Counted from the stretch's first letter, positions 16,272 through 25,093 are shown. The stretch: DNA of 64,000 bases from JASGDN01 sp049841275 (GCA_049841275.1 JASGDN010000025.1:1-64000); one strand, 5' to 3'. The notes: generated from the sequence alone by a model not told the origin. Numbers and translations are program-made.

Positions 16272-17786
16272 ATGTCGAAGCCGCTGCATCTCGATCTGGT
16301 CGAAGATCTGATCGCCCGTATCGATCGGGGGGAATGGGAACGTGGCGAGCGGATCCCGTCCGTCCGTGAACTGGCGAGTGAGTTCTCGATGAGCACCTTC
16401 ACGGTGTCGCGGGCGATCCGCCAGCTCACCAGTGCCGGTCGGGTGCAGACGGTTCAGGGAAAGGGCACCTTCGTTGTTTCCGACGCGGCGGAGCGAGCCG
16501 TGGCCCGGATCAATGGCGACGAGCGGAATGGCTTTGGAGCAGTCGATCTCTCCTGGCAGAACGCCTTGCTCCGCAAGCCCGCATCGACCCGGGCCAGCCA
16601 GATCGTCCAGCCGCTCATCCGTTCGTCGCAACTTTCCAGCGACATGATCGTCCTCGCCAGCGGCGGCGAAACGTCCGATGTCCTTCCCACTCATTCGCTG
16701 CAGGCTGCCTGGAAAGGGCTGCTAAGCGACGTCCAGTCCGAGATGATTGGCGGTTGGGCGGCGGAGGGCGAGTTGCCGACGCGCGAATGGATCGCCCAGT
16801 ACCTGACCGGGACTGGTATCGAAACTGCGGCGGACAACGTGATCGTCACCAGCGGTGGCCAGCAGGCGCTCAGCCTGGTTGCCCAGACGTTGCTGGAGCC
16901 GGATGACACGGTGCTGGTCGAACGCCCAATGTATCTCTTCGCGCTCAGCATTCTTGATTCGCTGGGCGTGCGTTGCATCGATGTCGCCGTCAACGAGGAT
17001 GGGACCTGGATCGACTCGGCAGGAGACCTGATCGAGCGATTCCGGCCCAAGCTGGTGTTGACCGTTCCCACCGGCCAGGTGCCAACTGGCATTACGATGC
17101 CGTCCAGCCGCCGCAGGCAATTGCTGGCGGCCGCACGCAAGCATGGCATCATCATTCTGGAGGACGATCATGCCAGCGAGATGACCTATGAAGGGGCTGC
17201 CCCGCCGGCGATCAAGAGTTTCGATGCCCACGGTCATGTGATCTACGCGAAGAGTTTTTCCAAGATCACGCTGCCCGCGCTCCGGATCGGTGCAATCGTC
17301 GCCGAGGGCCTCGTTCTCGATGCTCTGAAGCACGCGAAACTCATCTCCGATCGGTACACCTCGACTATCATCCAATCCGCGTTCCTCGCCTACGTGAATC
17401 GCTCGTCGTTCTCACGCGATCTCCAGCGCTACCGCACCATCTATGGGGAGCGGCGAGACGCGATGCTCGATGCCATGCAGCGGGAGATGCCGTCTGGCGT
17501 GACCTGGACGCATCCGGTATCGGGCTTTCATCTTTGGTTGACGATGCCGTCTGGCATTTCTGCGCAGGAAGTTGCGGTGCGCGCCGCCGCCAATGGGGTG
17601 CTGGTTGCGCGGGGAGGGGCCTTCTTCGCGCAGGGAGATCCTGATACTGGCGTTCGCCTGACGTTTACCAGTAACGACCCGGAACGTATCCGGATCGGGA
17701 TTCAGCGGCTGGCCCGCGCCATTGAGGATGCGATGCGCGGCGAGCGCAACACCTTGCCACGTCTGTCCGATCTCGGTCTGACGTGA
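16272..17786 (+). CDS. MocR/GntR-family regulator with aminotransferase-like domain
   Basis: This 504-residue transcription factor has an N-terminal GntR winged helix (residues about 1-75: IPSVRELASEFSMSTFTVSRA, then VQGKGTFV). A class I aminotransferase fold follows, with the PLP-lysine segment YAKSFSKITLPALRIG. MocR proteins sense an amine or PLP-linked ligand through this domain. The ATG at 16272 has GGAGGA nine bases upstream. It is divergent from the GS-like/amidohydrolase/transporter block and upstream of an aminotransferase gene, so it probably controls the locus in response to an amino compound. Confidence 0.92.
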   Translation: MSKPLHLDLVEDLIARIDRGEWERGERIPSVRELASEFSMSTFTVSRAIRQLTSAGRVQTVQGKGTFVVSDAAERAVARINGDERNGFGAVDLSWQNALLRKPASTRASQIVQPLIRSSQLSSDMIVLASGGETSDVLPTHSLQAAWKGLLSDVQSEMIGGWAAEGELPTREWIAQYLTGTGIETAADNVIVTSGGQQALSLVAQTLLEPDDTVLVERPMYLFALSILDSLGVRCIDVAVNEDGTWIDSAGDLIERFRPKLVLTVPTGQVPTGITMPSSRRRQLLAAARKHGIIILEDDHASEMTYEGAAPPAIKSFDAHGHVIYAKSFSKITLPALRIGAIVAEGLVLDALKHAKLISDRYTSTIIQSAFLAYVNRSSFSRDLQRYRTIYGERRDAMLDAMQREMPSGVTWTHPVSGFHLWLTMPSGISAQEVAVRAAANGVLVARGGAFFAQGDPDTGVRLTFTSNDPERIRIGIQRLARAIEDAMRGERNTLPRLSDLGLT

Positions 17787-17854
17787 TGTTGTGGGGGTAT
17801 GTGGCATTCAGGAATCCCCGTCTGTCTGAGGGGTGAGTGTCTGGACGTTTGTGC

Positions 17855-17942
17855 CGGATATCGACCTGTGATCGATTGTGCATTGCACCCGGCCTTCGGC
17901 GCCGTTCAGGGCGGGCTGTTACGTTGCTCACGGTGACATGGG
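17855..17942. repeat. Dispersed repeat family A, degraded right arm
   Basis: The stretch begins CCGGATATCGACC, continues ATCGATTGTGCATTGCACC and ends GGTGACATGGG, matching the right half of family A with several changes. It fills the gap between the MocR gene and the aminotransferase. Confidence 0.5.
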
Positions 17943-18017
17943 ACATTGCGTGTTCACAGGAGCGATGTGAATGTCAGCCTGTATCTTATGTCCCATCCAG
18001 GGAAAGGATTCCTGTTT

Positions 18018-19346
18018 GTGTCCGACACGTCCCCTTCGTCTCGTGATGCCGCGCTGATCGCCGATGCGCTCAAGATTCGTTATAACCCGTTGACTGTTGT
18101 AAGGGGCGAAGGCTGTACGCTCTTCGATGCGGCTGGCCGGGAGTGGCTCGATTTCGGGGCGGGGTGGGCCGTTGCAAGCCTCGGTTACAGTCATCCTCGC
18201 GTCGTGCAGGCGATCCAGGAACAAGTCGCCCGGACGACCTTTGCCGGTCTGATCTCCGGATTGAACGAACCGGCACTCGACCTTGCCCAGCGTCTCGTGG
18301 ACCTGATGCCGGGCGATTTCGCGAAGAAAGTCTGGTTTGGTCACTCCGGATCCGATGCCAGTGAGGCTGCACATCGCCTCGTGCTTGCAGCAAGCGGCCG
18401 GAAGCGGCTCATCTCCTTCATCGGCAGCTGGCATGGCATGACCGATAGTGGCCAGACTCTCTCCGGGCACCCCGCCTTCGCCGGTCATCTTGGCAGTGGG
18501 CATGTCACGAAGCTGCCCTATCCGAATCCGGCGAGGAACCCCTTCGGTGGCGAACCGGGCCAGACGCTCGACCAACTCTTCGCCTATCTCGAGAGCTATC
18601 TCTTCGCCACTGTTTGCCCGCCGGGGGATATCGCCGCCATCTTCGTCGAGTCGGTGCAGAGTGATGGCGGGGATATCGTGCCGTCGGACGATTTCTTGCC
18701 GCGCCTCCGTTCGCTCTGCGATCGTCACGGCATCTGGCTTGTGGTCGATGACGTGAAGGTCGGTCTCGGACGGACCGGGCGCTTCTTTTCCTACGAGCAC
18801 AGCGACATCGAGGCCGATCTCGTCATCCTCGGCAAGGCACTCGGTGGCGGGCTACCGCTTTCTGCCCTGGTCGGGCGGCGGGAGATCCTCGATGCCGGTA
18901 CGGGGACCGCACTCTTCACCACGGTTGGCAGCGCCACCTGTTGTGCGGCTGGCCTCGCGACCGTCGATGCGATCGTGGAAGAGAGGTTGGTCGAGGCGGC
19001 GGCGGAACAGGGCGCATATCTCCAACGTGCGTTGCAGGCGGCATGCGCCCGCATTCCGGATGTCGCCGATGTGCGCGGACGCGGGCTCATCCAGGGCATT
19101 GAACTGGTCATGGAGAACGGCGCGCCGAACCAGCCGTTGGCGGCCGCGGCTGTCTATCGTGCGTGGGAGCTGGGGCTGGTTCTCTACTACGCGGGGAACT
19201 GGTCGAATGTGCTGGAGATGACGCCGCCGCTGATCCTCACGCGAGAGCAGATCGACCGTGGGGTGGCGATCCTGGCGCAGGCGCTGGATGACGCCATCCA
19301 TGGACGCGTCGATGCGGCGAAGGTGGCGGAATTCTCGGGCTGGTGA
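18018..19346 (+). CDS. Class III PLP-dependent aminotransferase
   Basis: The 442-residue enzyme is of the GABA/ornithine aminotransferase fold, which moves the amino group of an omega-amine or amino acid to a 2-oxo acid. Visible features are GRDF-type N-terminal text (WLDFGAGWAVASLGYSHPRV), FGHSGSDASEAA, the PLP-aspartate segment LVVDDVKVGLGRTG and the PLP lysine in VILGKALGGGLPLSAL. In place of the common DEVQTG, DDVKVG is slightly unusual and recalls dialkylglycine-decarboxylase-like members. The start is a GTG with AAGGA nine bases upstream; an ATG at 17988 is less likely. Its position after MocR suggests it degrades the product of the opposite operon. Confidence 0.88.
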   Translation: MSDTSPSSRDAALIADALKIRYNPLTVVRGEGCTLFDAAGREWLDFGAGWAVASLGYSHPRVVQAIQEQVARTTFAGLISGLNEPALDLAQRLVDLMPGDFAKKVWFGHSGSDASEAAHRLVLAASGRKRLISFIGSWHGMTDSGQTLSGHPAFAGHLGSGHVTKLPYPNPARNPFGGEPGQTLDQLFAYLESYLFATVCPPGDIAAIFVESVQSDGGDIVPSDDFLPRLRSLCDRHGIWLVVDDVKVGLGRTGRFFSYEHSDIEADLVILGKALGGGLPLSALVGRREILDAGTGTALFTTVGSATCCAAGLATVDAIVEERLVEAAAEQGAYLQRALQAACARIPDVADVRGRGLIQGIELVMENGAPNQPLAAAAVYRAWELGLVLYYAGNWSNVLEMTPPLILTREQIDRGVAILAQALDDAIHGRVDAAKVAEFSGW

Positions 19347-19544
19347 TATCGGAGGCGATGCGATCAGCCGTTCTCCAGATCCGTTAGGCTGCCGGTGGGT
19401 GTGCAGCAATCCACCTCGCTTGTGATGCCTGGAGTGCGGCACTCTCCCGTCTCCTGCCGCTACACTATTCGTGCTTGCGGATCGACGGAGCGCAGGCAGC
19501 GCCCCCCTGCGCACCGAGCCAGGAAGTGAGGACGTACGCCGGCA

Positions 19545-20372
19545 ATGACGGACGAATCGAAGACAACGCCCCCATCCGACGCTGATACGCCCGCCTCGTC
19601 CTCGGCAGTCGAGGCCGCTGAGCACTCCGAGCCAGACGAAACCGGGCCGACGGAATCCGGCAGCGACCGGGCGCGACGTGGCCGTGGGGAGAATGCCGAT
19701 GGCAATCGCTCGCGGTCGCTCTATGCCGTGCTCGGTATCGGCGTCGCTTCGCTTCTCGTGCTCCTCGGCATCATCTATTTCTCCGCTACCAAGCGCGAGA
19801 ATCCGGAGCAGCCGATCTGCACTGCTGTCACCACCGATGACGCCGAGCAGGCCATCCTCGCCGGCGAGGTGCATCGTATCGTCGTCAACTACGACAACCA
19901 GGTCGAGTCGCCATCCGATACCCAATGGGGGCCTGTCCTCGCACGCGTCGATTATGTCGATGGCGGGTGCGGCAACCTGCCTCAGGGACTCGTCGCCAAA
20001 GAACAGATGACGCGCATTCTCGGCGTGGCCTACCTGTATAACCAGATCACGACCGAGACGCAGGTCGAGATCGTCCTGCGTGGCACGGATTCGCTGAACC
20101 CGGCCCTCCTCGTGCTGCCGACATCCCCCCCAACACAAGGACCTGTCGCGACACCGACCCCGGCCACACCGGTCGTCATCGTCGTGACTGCGACTGCCGA
20201 GCCGACATCCACGCCGACCGAGACCCCCACGGCATCTCCGACCGAAGCCGCATCGCCGGAGGCCGGAACACCGGTTGTGCCCGGTACACCGCATGCCACG
20301 GCATCCGGCACTCCGACTGCATCCGTCGGTGCGCGTCGAACCCCGGAGCCGTCCGAAACTTCCCGTCCATAA
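19545..20372 (+). CDS. Single-pass membrane protein with Thr/Pro-rich C-terminal tail, unknown function
   Basis: The 275-residue protein is not one I recognise. An acidic, Ser/Thr-rich cytoplasmic region (residues 1-57) leads to one membrane span (about 58-80, LYAVLGIGVASLLVLLGII). A small extracellular domain with two Cys (ICTAVT, GGCGNL) follows, then a 90-residue tail of TPTATP-like repeats. Such tails are common on exported proteins of this genome. The domain may be a small surface-exposed binding or structural unit. It stands alone, with a terminator hairpin 64 bases beyond the stop. Confidence 0.75.
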   Translation: MTDESKTTPPSDADTPASSSAVEAAEHSEPDETGPTESGSDRARRGRGENADGNRSRSLYAVLGIGVASLLVLLGIIYFSATKRENPEQPICTAVTTDDAEQAILAGEVHRIVVNYDNQVESPSDTQWGPVLARVDYVDGGCGNLPQGLVAKEQMTRILGVAYLYNQITTETQVEIVLRGTDSLNPALLVLPTSPPTQGPVATPTPATPVVIVVTATAEPTSTPTETPTASPTEAASPEAGTPVVPGTPHATASGTPTASVGARRTPEPSETSRP

Positions 20373-20435
20373 GGGCATCATTTCGCATCGGACGATGTCT
20401 GAACGCGATCGGAAACGAACGATGGCGTGAGTGCC

Positions 20436-20471
20436 GCACCCGGAAGGATGGACCGATATCCTTCCGGGTGC
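20436..20471. terminator. Bidirectional terminator hairpin
   Basis: A perfect 14-bp stem (GCACCCGGAAGGAT with its complement) has an 8-base loop. It lies between convergent genes ending at 20372 and 20507; a short T5 run occurs downstream on the plus strand near 20491. Confidence 0.8.
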
Positions 20472-20506
20472 GATGCGGTTGGACGAGGCGTTTTTCTCGC
20501 CGATCA

Positions 20507-21580
20507 TTACCGCGCAGTGGCATCCCATCGGAAGAAACGGATCGCCACGCCGAAGCTCACGACGAAGATCGCCGCCAGTACCAGCAGCGGTACCCAGATC
20601 GCGCCGATGCCGTCTCCATACATCATCGGCTTCCGTAGTGCGTCCACCAGATAGCGCAGCGGCAGGATGTAGGCAACCGGTTGCAGCCAGCCTGGCATGC
20701 TCGAAACCGGGATGAAGACGCCGGACAGGAAGAGCATCGGGAACGAGAAGGCATTGCCGAAGACCGCCGCGGTCTCCACGTTCCGCGACACCGCCGCGAT
20801 CGCGTAGCCGATCCCGAGGAACGTCATTCCGCCCAGCGCCAGCACGCCGGTGACGAGCAGCCAGTTCCCTCGCACGTCCAGCCCCCAGACGATCTTCGCC
20901 ATCGCCATCAGTGCGAAGCAGGAGATCATCACGATCACCAGCGCCGCCAGGATGCGCGTCAGCACGAACTCCCACAATGGCAGCGGCGTCACCTTGATCC
21001 GGCGAAGGATGCCGCGTTCCCGGAAACCCACGAAGCTGGTCGAGAGGCCGATCATCCCGGCGTTCATGATGCTCATCGCCAGCACGCCGGGTGTGAAGAA
21101 GTCGATGAAGCTCGTGTTTAGGTCCGCCACCTGCTGCTGCGTCACGGCGATGCCGTTCGCCTTGCCCAGGATGTCGAGCAGGGCGCTGCGGACGCTGGCG
21201 ACGGCGATCTTGCTGGAGGGGTTGTCGCTCTGGCCAGTCAGGAGCTGGATCGGTGAGGCGTCGGAAAGATCGCCCTCCGGGAAGACGATCACCAGACTGC
21301 GGTCACTTTTCTCCAGCGCCGTCTGCTCCTCGTCTCGCGATCCCTCATGGATCTCGAACGAGCCGGTGTCCTTCAGCGCGGCGACCACCTGTTGCCGCAG
21401 TGGCGTGTCGGCGCCGGTGATGCCGACCGATGGCTGGCCACCGATCCCGGAGCTGAAGAGCGCCGGGAAGATGAGGATGAAGACCGCCGGGAAGGCGATG
21501 TTCCAGAAGAAGGCGGCCCGGTTGCGTGCCGACATCTTCAGGTTGGCGACGAGCATGGCCCAGAACGACGACCACTGCAT
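20507..21580 (-). CDS. ABC-2 type transporter permease
   Basis: This 357-residue membrane component of an ABC-2 exporter has a first span near ARNRAAFFWNIAFPAVFILIFP. A large extracytoplasmic loop (about residues 45-160) precedes five C-terminal spans including GMIGLSTSFVGFRERGILRRIKVTPL, the typical ABC-2 coupling region. The ATG at 21580 has AAGGA six bases upstream. It follows its ATPase by 46 bases, a gap made of family B repeat sequence. Likely export of a drug or lipid-like substrate; specificity unknown. Confidence 0.9.
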   Translation of the reverse strand: MQWSSFWAMLVANLKMSARNRAAFFWNIAFPAVFILIFPALFSSGIGGQPSVGITGADTPLRQQVVAALKDTGSFEIHEGSRDEEQTALEKSDRSLVIVFPEGDLSDASPIQLLTGQSDNPSSKIAVASVRSALLDILGKANGIAVTQQQVADLNTSFIDFFTPGVLAMSIMNAGMIGLSTSFVGFRERGILRRIKVTPLPLWEFVLTRILAALVIVMISCFALMAMAKIVWGLDVRGNWLLVTGVLALGGMTFLGIGYAIAAVSRNVETAAVFGNAFSFPMLFLSGVFIPVSSMPGWLQPVAYILPLRYLVDALRKPMMYGDGIGAIWVPLLVLAAIFVVSFGVAIRFFRWDATAR

Positions 21581-21591
21581 GCGAAATCCTT

Positions 21592-21690
21592 GAGGAGTGA
21601 GGGACGAGAAGTGAGAAATGAATCGGTTACGCGCTCCTTCTTCCTCGCCTCCCTCGTTTCTCATTGCTCGTTCCTCGTTCCTCGGAAACG
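21592..21690. repeat. Dispersed repeat family B copy spanning the ATPase 3' end
   Basis: The left part reads GTGAGGGACGAGAAGTGAG. The right part, on the minus strand, reads CCGAGGAACGAGGAACGAGC then AATGAGAAACGAGG. The right part aligns over 34 bases with a copy at 46261-46294. Here it is read in frame as the last 18 or so codons of the ABC ATPase. Confidence 0.7.
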
Positions 21691-22694
21691 TAGGTGCGAC
21701 CGGTGCGCTGGATGAAGACATCCTCCAGCGTGGCGCGGGTGCTGGAGAGGTCGCCCAACGTCAGGCCTCGTTCCTTCGCCAGGTCCAGGAGGCCGACGAG
21801 CGTTGCCTGCGCATCCGCCGTCTGCAGGCGGATGCGCACCCCGCCACGTTCCTCAGTGAGCGTAGCCGCCGTGACCCCGGCAAGCGTGGCGAATGCCTCA
21901 CGCGCGGGATCATCTCGGTCCTCACTTCTCGGTCCTCGCTCCTCGATAGAGGCGCTGACCGTCGCTTCCTGCCCGAGCGCGCGGATCAGGCCGGCTGGGG
22001 TGTCGCAGGCGATGACGTGTCCGTCATCCATGATCGCGATGCGGTCGCAGAGGACTTCGGCTTCTTCCATGTAATGCGTGGTGAGGACGACGGTCGTGCC
22101 GGCGTTGCGTACGCCGAGGATGGTTTCCCACAGGCTGCGCCGCGCGTGCGGATCGAGGCCGGTGGTCGGCTCGTCGAGGAAGGTCACCATCGGCTGGTTG
22201 ACGAGTGCGAGCGCGATACTGAGCCGTTGTTGCTGGCCGCCGGACATCTCCTCGACGCGGGCTTTTGCCTTGTCCTCCAGCCCGACGAGCTGCAGGAGTT
22301 CCGGCACACGGGCCTTCGGGTTCGGTGTGCCGTACATGTGGCCGAAGAGTTCGATGAGTTCGGCGGCGGAGAGATAGGGGAAGAGCGAGGTCGATTGGAG
22401 CTGCACGCCGATGACCTTGCGGACCTTGTCCGACTGGGCGATAGCGTCGAGGCCGGCGACGGTGATGCTGCCGGCGTCCGGCGCGCGCAGGCCCTCGATC
22501 ATCTCCAGCGTCGTGGTCTTGCCGGCGCCATTCGGTCCGAGGATGCCGAAGATCTCGCCGGTCCGCACCTCGAGGTCGATGCCGTCGACGGCGGTGAAGT
22601 CCTTGTAGCGTTTGGTGAGGCCGCGAATCTCGATGATTGGTGCGCCGGACGCGGTTGCGCCGGGATCGGATGTGGCGGTGGCAGGGGAAGCCAT
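21627..22694 (-). CDS. ABC-2 type transporter ATP-binding protein
   Basis: The 355-residue ATPase has Walker A GPNGAGKTT, Q-loop VQLQSTSLF, signature MSGGQQQRLSIA, Walker B VTFLDEPTTGLDP and an H-loop (TTHYMEEAE), the daunorubicin-resistance-type exporter subfamily. It powers the permease that follows. Two inserts are odd: EERGPRSEDRD in the C-terminal region and a final SEERGTSNEKRGRRGRR tail. Both are encoded by family B repeat sequence and probably are not part of the ancestral protein. The ATG at 22694 is preferred although AAGGA is 12 bases away. Confidence 0.92.
   Translation of the reverse strand: MASPATATSDPGATASGAPIIEIRGLTKRYKDFTAVDGIDLEVRTGEIFGILGPNGAGKTTTLEMIEGLRAPDAGSITVAGLDAIAQSDKVRKVIGVQLQSTSLFPYLSAAELIELFGHMYGTPNPKARVPELLQLVGLEDKAKARVEEMSGGQQQRLSIALALVNQPMVTFLDEPTTGLDPHARRSLWETILGVRNAGTTVVLTTHYMEEAEVLCDRIAIMDDGHVIACDTPAGLIRALGQEATVSASIEERGPRSEDRDDPAREAFATLAGVTAATLTEERGGVRIRLQTADAQATLVGLLDLAKERGLTLGDLSSTRATLEDVFIQRTGRTYVSEERGTSNEKRGRRGRRSA
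21915..21945. repeat. Dispersed repeat family B unit inside the ATPase gene
   Basis: The minus strand reads CGAGGAGCGAGGACCGAGAA then GTGAGGACCGA, the same unit type as family B, inserted in frame within the ATPase coding sequence. It adds an acidic/basic EERGPRSED-type stretch. Confidence 0.55.
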
Positions 22695-22800
22695 ACGGTC
22701 GACGTGTCCTTGTGGTAGGCATGCGAAGCGGCAGTCGGGCACGAGGTCCGCTGCCGTTGCTCATGCTAGCACCGTGTGGCAAGGGGTTGGGCAGATTCAG

Positions 22801-23367
22801 TCAGGAATGCGCGACTGGTTCGGGGACGCGTGATTCCCAATCGGAAACGACTGGCCGGACATCGAACTCCTCTACAGCCATGCGGACGAAGGCGGCGGCA
22901 CTCACCGGCCCAGTGACGAGGTGCGTCTTATGAAGTGACCACGGTTCGCGGCGGGCTTCTATATCGATAAATGCAGAACCGACGTGGAGATGCGGCCAGG
23001 TGCGTTTGGCATTGGGGTCGTTCGGCGTCCAGTGATAGGTCACGACTTCGTCGAACTTCGATCTCTCATCGCCACGAAAAAGCTGATATGTCGTTGATGT
23101 CATGACAACGAGGTAGGAATCGTGGCCTTCCGGATGTGATTGCACGATGAGGCTTTGCCGGAAGCCGAGCCAAAGACGCCCACGTCGATGGTCCGTCCTA
23201 AGTTCAAGCGGGCGTCCACCGGCCAGAATGAGATCGGCGCCGAGTGCACTGGGTATGTTTGGGACGGGCTTCGTGGATACCAGAATTTGCTCCCGGACAA
23301 TCACCTTGATCGCCCGAATGATCGGAGTCGTGTGCGCAAGAAGCGCGCGATGCGCATCCGGCTTCAC
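22801..23367 (-). CDS. Conserved hypothetical protein, possible toxin of a toxin-antitoxin-like pair
   Basis: The 188-residue cytoplasmic protein has no signal or membrane segment. Its core contains YHWTPNDPN and WPHLHVGSAF, and the end reads MAVEEFDVRPVVSDWE. This pattern (YHW, PHLHxG, EFxVRPxxxDWE) recalls a family of unknown proteins often preceded by a small gene. It starts at GTG whose bases overlap the TGA of a small upstream frame (GTGA), as in coupled toxin-antitoxin pairs. That upstream frame is broken (see 23364-23599). Toxin activity is inference from arrangement only. Confidence 0.6.
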   Translation of the reverse strand: MKPDAHRALLAHTTPIIRAIKVIVREQILVSTKPVPNIPSALGADLILAGGRPLELRTDHRRGRLWLGFRQSLIVQSHPEGHDSYLVVMTSTTYQLFRGDERSKFDEVVTYHWTPNDPNAKRTWPHLHVGSAFIDIEARREPWSLHKTHLVTGPVSAAAFVRMAVEEFDVRPVVSDWESRVPEPVAHS

Positions 23368-23599
23368 GAAGCGACGACTATTTCATAAAAGGGGATAGAG
23401 GTTGAGAGAAGCGTAACCATAGGATCGTATTCTTTATACTCGCCGGCTCGATATCGCCGCACGAACTCGGCGGCGCTGATGCCTAGCTCCGCTTGCACCT
23501 CGCGTTCGTAACGTGTGAGCCACTCGCTTGTGCTGATGTAGACGACTTCGGGCTCGAAGGATTCGTCGTGCTCGGGTTCCGGGTGTTACGTGCGCGCAT
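23364..23599 (-). pseudogene. Frameshifted small gene upstream of the hypothetical toxin-like gene
   Basis: A frame ending at 23364 encodes about 70 residues, including VVYISTSEWLTRYEREVQ, ELGISAAEFVRRYRAGEY and SIPFYEIVVAS. It looks like a real small helical protein. A stop (23586-23588) precedes it in frame and no normal start follows. An ATG at 23599 with AAGGA seven bases upstream is out of frame by one missing base. The simplest reading is a one-base deletion between about 23570 and 23597, in nature or in assembly. It overlaps the next gene by GTGA and would be the antitoxin-like partner. Confidence 0.6.
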
Positions 23600-23760
23600 G
23601 AGACCATCCTTTCGCGGACCGGATCTGACTCGATTGTAGCAGTGCATCATCCTGATCCGTGGGGCTGATTCGAGGGCGTGGCAAGCGTATGGGATCATTG
23701 GCGAAACGCGTGCCGCGTCGCGCGGACGCCCAGTCACCCCTTCGCAGAAAGCCTCCCGTC

Positions 23761-24693
23761 ATGTCCGATTCGTCTTCCCATCAGCCGAATGCCGGCATCG
23801 CCGCCCAACTCGCTCATCACGATCGCGTGATGCAGTCCGAGCGGCACGATCTCCCCGCCATGCGTACCGTCTCCGCCACCCGCTACGTCTCCCCCTTCCG
23901 CGAGGGAGGCTCGCTCCCTGGCCTGATCGAGGCGGACGATGATGGCCTCTACGTCGTCAAGTTTCGGGGCGCTGCCCAGGGCACGAAAACCCTCGTCGCC
24001 GAGCTGATCGCCGGCGAGATCGGGCGTGCGCTCGGCCTGAACGTGCCGGAGCTGGTTTTCTTCGCGCTGTCGAAGGGCTTCGGCATGGCCGAACCCGATC
24101 CCGAGATCCGCGAATTGCTGGAACGCAGCGACGGCGTCAATCTTGGACTGGATTTCCTGCCCGGCGCGCTGCCCTTCGATCTTGCCGCCGCGACGAAACG
24201 CCCCGTCGATCCTGTGCTGGCGGCGGATATCGTCTGGTTCGACGCCTTCATCGCGAATGTCGATCGCACGACGCGTAACCCGAACATGCTGCGCTGGCAC
24301 GACCGGCTCTGGCTGATCGACCAAGGGGCGGCGATCTTCCCGCATCATCGCTGGGCCGATCCCGCTGAGCAGGGGCGTCGCCCCTTCCCGGCGATCAAGG
24401 ACCATATCCTCCTGCCTGTGGCCGGATCGCTGATCGAGGCCGACCGCCGGATGGCGGACCGGCTGCGCGAGGAGGATCTCTGGGCGATCGTCAGCATGGT
24501 GCCGGACGAATGGCTGGGCGAGGATGCGCAGATTGGCGGACCGGAGGCCCAACGCGCGGCCTATGTGGCGTACTTCAATGCCCGGATGCAGGCGCCGCGA
24601 CCCTTCATCGCGGAGGGTGAACGCCTGCGTACCGATGCAGCGGTCGGCGCGATCGACCCGGAACGCGCGACGCGGGGGCGTCGCCGTGAGTAG
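23761..24693 (+). CDS. HipA-like kinase-domain protein
   Basis: This 310-residue protein resembles the HipA_2 group, compact relatives of HipA kinases. Recognisable pieces are LYVVKFRGAAQGTKTLVAELIAGEIGRAL (the ATP-contacting region), WFDAFIANVDRTTRNPNML (catalytic-loop-like NxDR) and LWLIDQGAAIF (metal-binding DxG-like). It overlaps the following DUF3037 gene, a pairing I know from other genomes, so the two probably work together. Whether it phosphorylates a substrate is unknown. The ATG at 23761 begins MSDSSSHQPN; the ribosome site is weak and starts at 23832 or later are possible. Confidence 0.75.
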   Translation: MSDSSSHQPNAGIAAQLAHHDRVMQSERHDLPAMRTVSATRYVSPFREGGSLPGLIEADDDGLYVVKFRGAAQGTKTLVAELIAGEIGRALGLNVPELVFFALSKGFGMAEPDPEIRELLERSDGVNLGLDFLPGALPFDLAAATKRPVDPVLAADIVWFDAFIANVDRTTRNPNMLRWHDRLWLIDQGAAIFPHHRWADPAEQGRRPFPAIKDHILLPVAGSLIEADRRMADRLREEDLWAIVSMVPDEWLGEDAQIGGPEAQRAAYVAYFNARMQAPRPFIAEGERLRTDAAVGAIDPERATRGRRRE

Positions 24694-25093
24694 TGCCGAA
24701 TCGTCCCGGACCTTGCCGTACCTGTATTCCATTCTTCGGGTTGTTCCGCGGGTGGAGCGGGAGGAGTTCATCAATGCCGGCGTGGTCGTCTTCTCGCGGC
24801 CGGGGCGCTTTCTCGGGGTGAGGACGCATCTGGATGCCGCAAAGCTCCACGCGCTCTCGCCGTCTTGCGATGCGGCGCTGGTGGAGACGTATCTTGCCGG
24901 GATCGAGGCCGTTGCGGCGGGGGAGAAGGATGCGGGACCGATTGCAGGCCTCGACCTCTCGGAGCGGTTCCACTGGATTGCCGCGCCGAGCAACACGATC
25001 ATCCAGCCGTCGCCGGTGCATCCGGGCCTGACGACAGACCCCGCCGCGACGCTCGATCGCCTCTACGCGACGCTCGTGCTCGACCCGTCCTGA
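24686..25093 (+). CDS. DUF3037 family protein
   Basis: The 135-residue product matches DUF3037 in its opening YLYSILRVVPRVEREEFINAGVVVF and in the following RFLGVRTHLDAAKL. It starts with a GTG that overlaps the end of the HipA-like gene by eight bases, indicating coupled translation. Function is unknown; the constant partnership with HipA-like proteins suggests a shared regulatory role. Confidence 0.8.
   Translation: MSSAESSRTLPYLYSILRVVPRVEREEFINAGVVVFSRPGRFLGVRTHLDAAKLHALSPSCDAALVETYLAGIEAVAAGEKDAGPIAGLDLSERFHWIAAPSNTIIQPSPVHPGLTTDPAATLDRLYATLVLDPS

Noticed and set aside
20110..20360. Tandem repeat array in the TPTATP region
   Set aside because: Low-complexity Thr/Pro coding sequence of a surface protein tail, not a separate element.
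18852..20975. 707-codon minus-strand frame over the aminotransferase and Thr/Pro-rich protein
   Set aside because: Low-complexity Arg/Gly text and opposite to two well supported genes, spanning a terminator hairpin.
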